In this document: positions 1-6,120 of the stretch, piece by piece | Numbering within the stretch: the first letter of the stretch is position 1 | Layout of the letters: every line of letters starts with the position of its first letter | Assembly: GCA_001898095.1 (NCBI GenBank) | Contig: MKSH01000094.1 | Span: forward strand, 1-6,331 | DNA: 6,331 nucleotides | Origin: Solirubrobacterales bacterium 70-9 | Lineage (GTDB): Bacteria; Actinomycetota; Thermoleophilia; Solirubrobacterales; 70-9 | Direction of reading: 5' to 3' | Made by a program: the position numbers and the translations under genes | The notes under the pieces: generated by a model | What the model saw: the letters and a program-made list of their open reading frames with translations, nothing else | What the model was told of the DNA's origin: nothing | Databases searched by the model: none

Positions 1-1942
1 CCCCCACCCGCAACAGGACCAGCATCGTCAGGACCAGCGCCAGGAGGTAGGCGGCGTAGGCGCGGACGCTCCCCGATTGGATCCGGCGCACGACCGCGGC
101 GGCGGCGAGGGCGCGGGATCGCAGCGGCCGGTAGAGGTGGGTGTCGAAGCGGTGCGGGATCTCGCCCCGGTAGGAGACCGCGGCGACGAGCCCGCCGCGG
201 CGAGTGACCTCGACCTCGCGCCGCGGCCGCAGCAGCGCCTGCAGGACGAGGACGAGCGGCTTCGTGAACCCGGCCGAGGTCCACTGCAGCGCCGGCTCGA
301 CCCGCTGGCCGCAGGCCCAGGCGGGGACCGGCGCCGCGCGGCGCTCGCCGCGCAGCCGCCAGGCGACCGCGGTCAGGGCGACGATGCCGAGCAGGAGCCA
401 GGGCGCGGGCAGCGAGCCGGTCCCCGGCAGCTCGAGGCTCGGGTGGGCGGCGAAGGACGGCGCTCCCGGGGCCAGCTTCGCCAGCGCCGGCAGCAGCAGC
501 CCCGGCACCGCGGCGAGGACGACGCAGACGCCCGCCAGGAAGAGCGGCGCGAGCCGCATCGCCGGGCCCGGCTCGACCGCGTCCGCCACCCGCGGGCGTC
601 GCGGCGCGCCCAGCAGCACCTGTCCGACCGCCTTGACGAAGCAGAAGAGGGCGAGCGCCGCGGTGGCGGCGAGTCCCGCGGCGGCCACCCCGCCTGCCAG
701 TCCCGTCCCCAGCGCCGGACCGAGGGCGACGTGGACGAGCGCCTGCAGCGTCAGCCACTCGGAGACGAACCCGTTCAGCGGCGGCACCCCGGCGATCGCG
801 GCGGCGCCGAGGAGGAAGGCGGCGCCGGTCCACGGCATCCGCCGCAGGAGGCCGCCGAGGCGGTCGAGCTCGAGCGAGCCGACGGCGCGCTCGAAGGAGC
901 CCGCGGCGAGGAAGAGGAGGCTCTTGAAGACGGCGTGGTTCAAGACGTGGAGAAGCGCCGCGGCGAAGGCGAGCGCCGCCCAGGTGCGGTCGCCCTCCCA
1001 GAGGAAGACAAGCGCGGCGCCGAGCCCGAGCGCGACGATGCCGACGTTCTCGATCGAGCTGAAGGCGAGCAGGCGCTTCAGGTCGCGCTGGACGAGGGCG
1101 AAAAGGACCCCGCCGAGCGCCGACAGCAGACCGGCCGCCAGCAGCACCATGCCGACCCAGAGCGGCACCGGCGCCGCCCACTCGAACAGGACCCGGATCA
1201 GGCCGTAGATCGCGACCTTCACCATCACCCCCGACATCAACGCCGAGAAGTTGCTCGGCGCGACCGGGTGGGCGCGGGGCAGCCAGGCGTGGAGCGGCAT
1301 CAACCCCGCCTTGGTGCCGAAGCCGACCAGCGCCGCGACGAGCACCAGGGTCTGCACCGGCGCCCCCTGCGCGGTAAGTCCTCCGGGGTCGGTGAGGGCG
1401 CCGTAGTGGGCGAGCGCCAGCATGCAGATCCAGACCCCGGTGCCGCCGAGATGGGTGACGGCGAGGTAGACGAAGACGACGTGGCGGACCTCGGCGTCGG
1501 GACGGCGGACGAGGATCGCCGCCGCCGGCGCCAGCGTCATCAGCTCCCAGGCGGCGAGGAAGGTCGCCGGGTCACGGGCGGTGACGACACCGCCGAGCGC
1601 GAGCAGAAAGAGGCCGCCGAGCGCGACCAGCCACCGTTCGCGGGGGGCGCCGCGGAGGTATTCCCGGCCGTAGACGAGGGCCGGCAGCGCGACGAGCGCG
1701 ATCGTGGCGAGGAAGAAGCCGCTGAGGCCGTCGACGCCGAGCGCCGGCGCGAGCCGGTCGTGGAAGCCCGCGCCGAGGGGCGCCGCGCCGCAGAGCACCG
1801 CGGCGCCGGCGGCGCCGACCAGGCCGATGCCGATGGCCTGCAGACCCAGGGCGGCGCCGGTCGGAAGGCGCAGCAGCGGCCCGCCCGTCCCCGCGAGGAG
1901 AGCGACGGCCCCGAGGACCGCCGCCGCTTCGGCCGCGCCCAA
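1..1942 (-). CDS. hyfB: HyfB/HycC-like proton-conducting membrane subunit of a group-4 hydrogenase/formate hydrogenlyase-like complex (3' end cut by window edge)
   Basis: Reading the minus strand from 1942 to the left edge gives 647 codons without a stop, so the C-terminus lies just outside. The product is a very hydrophobic NuoL/NuoM/HyfB-family (Proton_antipo_M) protein. It is expected to sit in the cytoplasmic membrane and move protons while electrons pass from formate or another donor to a hydrogenase-like module. Family landmarks seen in order: WELM with Glu133, GTKAG with Lys211, LHAWLPRAHPVAPSNFSALM (about 217-236), VMVK with Lys242, LNHAVFKSLLFL with Lys340, GVPPLNGFVSEWL with Glu395, and WACGQ at 542-546. 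The last residues (QSGSVRAYAAYLL, then a hydrophobic helix) resemble the usual HyfB/HycC end, so only a few codons should be missing. HyfB proteins are about 670 residues and HycC about 610. The start is TTG at 1940-1942, the only start codon between the arsR stop and the first membrane helix; its ribosome site is weak, so translation is probably coupled to arsR. HyfB is preferred over NuoL because of the C-terminal extension with WxCG. The partner subunits are not in view. Confidence 0.87.
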   Translation of the reverse strand, partial: MGAAEAAAVLGAVALLAGTGGPLLRLPTGAALGLQAIGIGLVGAAGAAVLCGAAPLGAGFHDRLAPALGVDGLSGFFLATIALVALPALVYGREYLRGAPRERWLVALGGLFLLALGGVVTARDPATFLAAWELMTLAPAAAILVRRPDAEVRHVVFVYLAVTHLGGTGVWICMLALAHYGALTDPGGLTAQGAPVQTLVLVAALVGFGTKAGLMPLHAWLPRAHPVAPSNFSALMSGVMVKVAIYGLIRVLFEWAAPVPLWVGMVLLAAGLLSALGGVLFALVQRDLKRLLAFSSIENVGIVALGLGAALVFLWEGDRTWAALAFAAALLHVLNHAVFKSLLFLAAGSFERAVGSLELDRLGGLLRRMPWTGAAFLLGAAAIAGVPPLNGFVSEWLTLQALVHVALGPALGTGLAGGVAAAGLAATAALALFCFVKAVGQVLLGAPRRPRVADAVEPGPAMRLAPLFLAGVCVVLAAVPGLLLPALAKLAPGAPSFAAHPSLELPGTGSLPAPWLLLGIVALTAVAWRLRGERRAAPVPAWACGQRVEPALQWTSAGFTKPLVLVLQALLRPRREVEVTRRGGLVAAVSYRGEIPHRFDTHLYRPLRSRALAAAAVVRRIQSGSVRAYAAYLLALVLTMLVLLRVG

Positions 1943-1951
1943 CTCGCGGAC

Positions 1952-2353
1952 CTACCGCGACCGGCTCTTCGTCGGCGAGGCGCCTTCCCCGGACGCCTCC
2001 TCCCCCAGCTCCCCCAGGAGCGCGTTCGCTTCCTCCAGATGCGACCCGATCACTTGCCGTGCGCTCTCCATCAGCTGGAAGATGCGCGGGTCGCGGACGC
2101 TGTAGTGGACGCTCGTGCCTTCCTTGCGCGCCTCGAGGATCCCCGCCCGGCGCATCGCGGCGAGGTGCTGGGAGGCGCTGCTCGAGTCGATCCCGAGCTC
2201 GGTCTGCAACTGGCCGACGGTCATCTCGCCGTCCCTCAGAAGCCCGATCGCGCGCACCCGGATCGGGTGACCGAGACTGCGGAAGAACTCCGCCTTCACC
2301 TGGTGGATCGGCAGGCCGCCGGCCACCCTGGTCTCGTCGCGCTTGGTCACCAT
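1952..2353 (-). CDS. ArsR-family winged-helix repressor, Rv0081-like, without metal-site cysteines
   Basis: This is a 133-residue transcription factor. The N-terminus (about 16-40, VKAEFFRSLGHPIRVRAIGL) is the classic ArsR helix leading into the helix-turn-helix at about 46-71 (VGQLQTELG, then SSSASQHLAAMRRAG). A wing follows at about 75-85 (ARKEGTSVHYS), then a C-terminal dimerisation helix at about 90-117. There is no cysteine anywhere and no ELCVCDL metal box, so classical arsenic or zinc sensing is unlikely. From memory, the pattern KAEFF..L.HP.R.R, SS..SQ.L...RRAG, YS...P.I matches M. tuberculosis Rv0081, a regulator that heads a formate-hydrogenlyase-like operon. The next gene here is likewise a hyfB homologue, 9 bases beyond this stop and in the same frame, so it most likely controls that operon and itself. 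The ATG at 2353 is chosen because it is the first start after the AT-rich promoter island; about 15 non-domain residues precede the core. The last 15 or so residues (GEGASPTKSRSR) look disordered. Confidence 0.9.
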   Translation of the reverse strand: MVTKRDETRVAGGLPIHQVKAEFFRSLGHPIRVRAIGLLRDGEMTVGQLQTELGIDSSSASQHLAAMRRAGILEARKEGTSVHYSVRDPRIFQLMESARQVIGSHLEEANALLGELGEEASGEGASPTKSRSR

Positions 2354-2356
2354 CCG

Positions 2357-2388
2357 TTCTTAGCTTATCTTAAAAGGCAATAAGATTT
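2357..2388 (-). promoter_or_regulatory. AT-rich promoter/operator island with inverted repeat upstream of arsR-hyfB
   Basis: In a region otherwise about 70% G+C, this stretch is mostly A/T. It contains a perfect inverted repeat ATCTTA-N8-TAAGAT at 2367-2386, which could also be read as overlapping arms CTTAT-N11-ATAAG. The size (20-21 bp) and position (14 bases before the arsR ATG) suit an ArsR-type operator. On the minus strand the proximal arm reads TAAGAT (2372-2367), a fair -10 box that would place the start of transcription only about 7 bases before the ATG. Repressor binding would then block the promoter directly. No good -35 box is seen, and only a weak purine stretch (AAGAACGG) precedes the ATG. 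The operator role is inferred; the repeat is observed. Confidence 0.55.
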
Positions 2389-2435
2389 GGGACGTCCATC
2401 GCGCCCGCCCCGCATGGCGTCGGCGGAGAACGTCG

Positions 2436-3296
2436 CTAGTCGAGCGGGACGTCGCGGTGCTTGACCCGGACGACGACGTCGTCGCGGTTCTCGAGGTCGC
2501 GCCGGATGCGGTCGGCGACGGTGACCGAGCGGTGCCGGCCGCCGGTGCAGCCGATCGCGATCGTCAGGTGGCTCTTGCCCTCGGCGACGTAGGCGGGGAC
2601 GAGGAACTCGAGCAGCGGCATCAGCCGGCCGTAGAACTCGCCCGCCTGGGTCCCCGACTCGACGTAGCGGCGCACCGCCTCGTCCTGGCCGGTCAGTGGC
2701 CGCAGCTCGAGGTCGTAGTGCGGGTTCGGCAGGAAGCGGACGTCGAGGGTGAGGTCGGCGTCGCGCGGCGGGCCGTTCTTGAAGCCGAAGGTGAGCAGGG
2801 TGAGGGCGAGTTTCCCGGCCCGCTCGGTACCGAGCAGTTCCTCGGCAAGGCGCCTGCGCAGTTCGCCGCCGGTCAGGTCGGTGGTGTCGACGACGATGTC
2901 GGCGCGCTCGCGCAGCGGCGCCAGCAGCTCGCGCTCGGCCCGGATGCCGTCGACGATCCGCCCTTCCGGCGCCAGCGGGTGGCGGCGGCGGGTCTCCTTG
3001 TAGCGGTCGAGCAGGGTCGCCTCGTCGGCCTCGAGGAAGAGCAGCTTCGGCTCCGGGCCGTCGCGTTCGAGGTCGTCCAGCACCTGGAGCAGCTCGTCGA
3101 AGTACTCGCCGCCGCGCACGTCGGAGACGATCGCCGCGCACTCCACCCCGGAGCCCTCGTGGATGAAGAGCTCCCCCAGCCCGGCGATCATCCGCGGCGG
3201 CAGGTTGTCGACGCAGAAGTAGCCGCCATCCTCGAAGGCCGCGATCGCTTCCGACTTCCCCGCCCCGGAGTGCCCGGTGATGATCACCAGGGTCAT
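2436..3296 (-). CDS. rapZ: RapZ/YvcJ-family RNase adapter, nucleotide-binding protein
   Basis: This is a 286-residue cytoplasmic protein with a P-loop N-terminal domain and the conserved RapZ C-terminal domain. Walker A is GHSGAGKS at 8-15. It is followed by the family block YFCVDNLPP (about 26-34) and VSDVRGG (about 57-63). The C-terminal half carries FGFKNGPP, DVRFLPNPHY (about 185-194), LRPLTGQD and GCTGGRHRSV (about 249-258), all diagnostic. In Escherichia coli RapZ binds glucosamine-6-phosphate and delivers the small RNA GlmZ to RNase E; in actinobacteria the partner RNA is not known, and YvcJ homologues hydrolyse nucleotides. The ATG at 3296 is chosen because the next residues (MTLVIITGHSGAGKS) align end to end with E. 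coli RapZ and give the family length (about 284-290). An in-frame TTG at 3344, overlapping the uvrC end by 8 bases, would add 16 residues; neither start has a well-spaced ribosome site. Co-transcription with uvrC is likely. Confidence 0.95.
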   Translation of the reverse strand: MTLVIITGHSGAGKSEAIAAFEDGGYFCVDNLPPRMIAGLGELFIHEGSGVECAAIVSDVRGGEYFDELLQVLDDLERDGPEPKLLFLEADEATLLDRYKETRRRHPLAPEGRIVDGIRAERELLAPLRERADIVVDTTDLTGGELRRRLAEELLGTERAGKLALTLLTFGFKNGPPRDADLTLDVRFLPNPHYDLELRPLTGQDEAVRRYVESGTQAGEFYGRLMPLLEFLVPAYVAEGKSHLTIAIGCTGGRHRSVTVADRIRRDLENRDDVVVRVKHRDVPLD

Positions 3297-3336
3297 CTCG
3301 CGGCGGGCTTTCGCCTCCTGTGCGGTGTCGGTCTCG

Positions 3337-5232
3337 CTAGCCAATTCGGTTCAGCTGCTCGTGGATCTCACGCCCAACTTTGCCAGGTAGGCCGGGCACC
3401 GACTCCAGTTCCTCCCGGGTGGCGGCGAGCAGCCGCTCCGGCGAGCCGAAATGTTGCAGCAAGGCACGCTTCCTGACCGGGCCGATCCCCTTCAGCTCGT
3501 CGAGCACCGAGCCGGTCATCGCCCGGTCGCGGCGGCCACGGTGGTGTTCGATCGCGAACCGGTGCGCCTCGTCGCGGACCCGCTGCAGGAGCTGGTTCGC
3601 CTCCGACTCGCGCGGCAGCTCGATCGGGTCGGCGCGGCCGGGGACGAAGACTTCCTCCTCGCGCTTGGCGAGGCTGAGGATCGTCACGCCGAGCTCGGCG
3701 AACGGCTGCAGCGCCCGCATCCCCGCCGCCAGCTGGCCTTTGCCGCCGTCGATCATGATCACCGCGGGCAGCGAGGAGAAGCTGGCGTCGCGTTTGCCGT
3801 CGTGCGGGGAGAGGTCGACCTGTTCGAGGTAGCGGTTCAGCCGCCGGGTCAGCACCTCCTCCATCGAGGCGAAGTCGTCGGGGCCCACACCGGCCCCGAC
3901 ACGAAAGTCGCCGCGCACTTTGAAGCGCCGGTAGTCGGACTTCTTCGGCGCGCCGCCCTCGAAGACGACCATCGAGGCGACCGTGTGCTCGCCGCCGATC
4001 GTCGAGATGTCGAAGCCCTCGATGCGGACCGGCAGCTCCTCCAGGTCCAGTGCCTCGGCGAGCGAGCTGAGGCTCTCGACCCGGCGGGCGCGGCGGTGCT
4101 CGCGGCGCAGCCGGTCCTGGTCGAGGGCGAGCTGGGCGTTGCGCTCGGCCAGCTCGCGCAGCCGGCGTTTGTCGCCGCGCTCGGCGGCGCGCACCTCGAC
4201 CGGGGACCCGCGGCGCTCGCTCAGCGCCTCGGCGATCAGCGGCGCCCGCTCGCGCAGGTAGGGGCCGACGATGATCGTCCGCGGCATCGAGGGCGAGGCC
4301 GAGTAGTACTGGCCGATGAACTCCTCGGTGACCTCGGCGAGGTCGCGTTCGCCTTCGTTCTCGAGGTAGAAGCTCTGGCGCTCGGCGAGGATCCCGTCGC
4401 GGACCTGGAAGACCTGGGCGTTGGCGTCGGCGCCCTCGGCCGCGACGCCGATCAGGTCGGCGGTCCCGACCGTGCCGCCAGCGACGCGCTGGCGCTCGAA
4501 CAGCGAGCGGATCGCTTTCAGCCGGTCGCGGTAGATCGCCGCCCGCTCGAATTCCTCCGCCCCCGCGGCCTCCGCCATTTTCGCTTCCTGCTCTTTTTCC
4601 ACCTGGCGGTAGCGGCCGGAGAGGAAGTCGATGATCGCCTCGATGTTGCGGCGGTACTCCTCCTCGGTGACGTGACCGACGCAGGGGGCCCCGCAGCGCT
4701 TGATGTAGTAATCGAGGCAGGGGCTGCCGGAGCGGCGCCCCGGCTCGGCGCCCTCGCAGGTGCGGAACTGGAACAGTTTGCCGAGCAAGTCGAGCGTCTC
4801 GCGCAGCCTCTTGGCACTGCTGAAGGGGCCGAAGTAGGCGCGGTGGGCGCGGTGTTTCTCGCGGGTGAAGTAGACGCGCGGGTAGTCCTCGTCGAGGCTG
4901 ACGGCGACGTAGGGGTAGGACTTGTCGTCGCGCAGGCGGATGTTGAAGCGCGGTCGGTGGCGCTTGATGAAGCTCTGCTCGGCGAGCAGCGCCTCGGCCT
5001 CGTTCGCCGTCACCAAGGTGTCGATCCGGTCGATCCGGCTGGTCAGCCGCGGCTCGCCGCCGGAGAAGTGGGAGGCGATCCGTTTTTTGATCGACCGCGC
5101 CTTGCCGACGTAGAGGAGCTCGTCGTCCTCTCCGTAGAAGAGGTAGACGCCCGGCTGGTCGGGCAGTTGGCGGCGCTGCTCGGCGATCCGCTCGGCGCGG
5201 CTGAGCGCCCCGCTTCCGTTCTCGGTCGGCAT
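3337..5232 (-). CDS. uvrC: UvrC, excinuclease ABC subunit C
   Basis: UvrC makes both incisions flanking a DNA lesion after UvrA and UvrB have located it. The 631-residue product has all family domains in order. The GIY-YIG nuclease is at about 26-105 (PGVYLFY, LLYVGKA, then ANEAEALLAE and IKRHRPRFNIRL). A cysteine cluster C159, C172, C180, C184 matches the region where E. coli UvrC binds an iron-sulfur cluster. The UvrB-binding UVR motif is at about 211-248. The RNase H-like endonuclease is at about 400-565, with the expected triad Asp408 (FDIS), Asp495 (MIDGGKGQ) and His557 (RDEAHRFA). Two helix-hairpin-helix motifs fill about 575-631 (LKGIGPVRKRALLQHFG and SVPGLPGKVG). The usual His after FDIS is Thr411. 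The ATG at 5232 is chosen because the open frame further upstream runs antisense through the neighbouring CoA-enzyme gene and offers no other good start near the domain. A GAGG lies only 2 bases before the ATG, so initiation may be leaderless or use GTG at 5235. rapZ follows on the same strand. Confidence 0.97.
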   Translation of the reverse strand: MPTENGSGALSRAERIAEQRRQLPDQPGVYLFYGEDDELLYVGKARSIKKRIASHFSGGEPRLTSRIDRIDTLVTANEAEALLAEQSFIKRHRPRFNIRLRDDKSYPYVAVSLDEDYPRVYFTREKHRAHRAYFGPFSSAKRLRETLDLLGKLFQFRTCEGAEPGRRSGSPCLDYYIKRCGAPCVGHVTEEEYRRNIEAIIDFLSGRYRQVEKEQEAKMAEAAGAEEFERAAIYRDRLKAIRSLFERQRVAGGTVGTADLIGVAAEGADANAQVFQVRDGILAERQSFYLENEGERDLAEVTEEFIGQYYSASPSMPRTIIVGPYLRERAPLIAEALSERRGSPVEVRAAERGDKRRLRELAERNAQLALDQDRLRREHRRARRVESLSSLAEALDLEELPVRIEGFDISTIGGEHTVASMVVFEGGAPKKSDYRRFKVRGDFRVGAGVGPDDFASMEEVLTRRLNRYLEQVDLSPHDGKRDASFSSLPAVIMIDGGKGQLAAGMRALQPFAELGVTILSLAKREEEVFVPGRADPIELPRESEANQLLQRVRDEAHRFAIEHHRGRRDRAMTGSVLDELKGIGPVRKRALLQHFGSPERLLAATREELESVPGLPGKVGREIHEQLNRIG

Positions 5233-5305
5233 CACCTCAAAGGGTAGGCTCCCGCCCAGCGCGGCTTCCGAGGCCGGGTAAGACAGGGAGACCAGGAGGA
5301 GCCAG
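5233..5305. promoter_or_regulatory. Divergent intergenic promoter region between uvrC and the enoyl-CoA hydratase gene
   Basis: These 73 bases separate two genes pointing away from each other, so both promoters must lie here or inside the opposite gene. On the minus strand a TACCCT (5246-5241) fits a TANNNT -10 box and would give a nearly leaderless uvrC message, in keeping with its badly spaced GAGG. No convincing -35 box was found for either direction, and no clear operator-like repeat. Confidence 0.35.
5294..5299 (+). promoter_or_regulatory. Ribosome binding site AGGAGG for the enoyl-CoA hydratase/isomerase gene
   Basis: A perfect AGGAGG stands 6 bases before the ATG at 5306. It fixes that start and is by far the strongest ribosome site in the window. 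Confidence 0.85.
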
Positions 5306-6118
5306 ATGACCACCCCACCGGAGCTGAACACGCTGCTGATCGAGGTCGAGGGGGACCTCGCCACGCTCACCTTGAACCGGCCCGACGCGTTCAACGCGAT
5401 GAGCCCGGAGCTGATCGGCGAGCTGATGACGGCGACGGCCTGGCTCGCCGACGAGGCCCGGATCCGCGCCCTGATCATCACCGGCGCGGGCGCCGCCTTC
5501 TGCGCCGGCGGCGACATCAACTGGTTCCGCAAAGGCATGGAGGACCCGGAGATCGACATCTCCGCCAACGTCCGCCGCGGCGCCGAGTCCCTCCACACCG
5601 CGATCGTCGACCTGCGCCGGATCGAGGTCCCGGTGATCGGCGCGATCAACGGCCCGGCGGCCGGCGCGGGCTTCTCGCTCGCCCTCGCCTGCGACATCCG
5701 CATCGCCGCCGACAACGCCTTCTTCGCCCCCGCCTACGGCCGCATCGGCGCCTCCCCGGACGGCGGCATGACCTACTTCCTCCCCCGCGTCATCGGCCCC
5801 GCCAAAGCCCTGGAGCTCCTCCTCGAAGACCCCAACCTCCCCGCCGCCGACGCCCTCGCCATGGGCCTCGTCACCGAGGTCGTCCCCGCCGACGACCTGA
5901 TGACCCACGCCCGCGAGCGCGCCACCAAGCTCGGCCAGATGTCCCCCCACTACGTGAAGATGGCGAAGCGCCTGGTCGGCGTCAGCCTCGACAACTCGAT
6001 CACCGAGCACCTCCAACTGGAACGCCACGGCATCGCCGACAGCATGGCCACCGAGGACGCCCAGAACGGCGTAGTCGCCTTCTTCGGCGGCGAGAAGCCG
6101 GAGTTTCACGGGCGGTAG
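5306..6118 (+). CDS. Enoyl-CoA hydratase/isomerase (crotonase) family protein, probably isomerase-type (PaaG-like)
   Basis: The 270-residue product is a soluble crotonase-fold enzyme acting on a CoA thioester. The oxyanion-hole segments are visible at FCAGGDI (65-71) and INGPAAGAGFSLALACD (about 114-130). A third family block, YGRIGASPDGGMTYFLPRVIG, lies at about 144-164, followed by the A-A-x-A-x-x-x-G-L-V-T-E-V-V segment at about 180-193. Aligned by eye to rat hydratase, the two catalytic glutamates are missing: Glu144 corresponds to Ser124, and the Glu164 position holds a non-acidic residue near Tyr144. Asp152, in PDGG, is kept and occupies the place of the acidic residue used by PaaG and dienoyl-CoA isomerases. 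A double-bond isomerase, or a related ring or chain isomerase, is therefore likelier than a plain hydratase, though the substrate cannot be read from sequence. The start is secured by AGGAGG and the gene ends with tandem TAG TAG. It is a single divergent unit with no pathway partner in view; C-ending codons dominate its second half. Confidence 0.93.
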   Translation: MTTPPELNTLLIEVEGDLATLTLNRPDAFNAMSPELIGELMTATAWLADEARIRALIITGAGAAFCAGGDINWFRKGMEDPEIDISANVRRGAESLHTAIVDLRRIEVPVIGAINGPAAGAGFSLALACDIRIAADNAFFAPAYGRIGASPDGGMTYFLPRVIGPAKALELLLEDPNLPAADALAMGLVTEVVPADDLMTHARERATKLGQMSPHYVKMAKRLVGVSLDNSITEHLQLERHGIADSMATEDAQNGVVAFFGGEKPEFHGR

Positions 6119-6120
6119 TA

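Noticed and set aside
77..2383. Plus-strand open frame of 768 codons
   Set aside because: It lies antisense to hyfB and arsR and encodes a low-complexity Arg/Glu/Asp/Gly-rich product with no domain. It even reads through the AT-rich operator. The minus-strand frame has clear family motifs, so this is a GC-driven shadow.
2390..2397. Palindrome GGACGTCC upstream of the AT-rich island
   Set aside because: An 8-bp GC-rich palindrome is expected by chance in DNA of this composition, and it does not align with the inverted repeat nearer arsR.
2457..3476. Plus-strand open frame of 339 codons
   Set aside because: It is antisense to rapZ and the end of uvrC. No motif or ribosome site supports it.
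3451..5247. Plus-strand open frame of 598 codons
   Set aside because: It is antisense to uvrC, rich in Ala/Val/Leu/Asp/Gly with no recognisable domain. uvrC on the other strand is unmistakable.
5233..5715. 161-residue N-terminal extension of UvrC
   Set aside because: The open frame continues upstream, but this part is antisense to the well-supported CoA-enzyme gene. It bears no UvrC sequence, and the GIY-YIG domain begins normally after the ATG at 5232.
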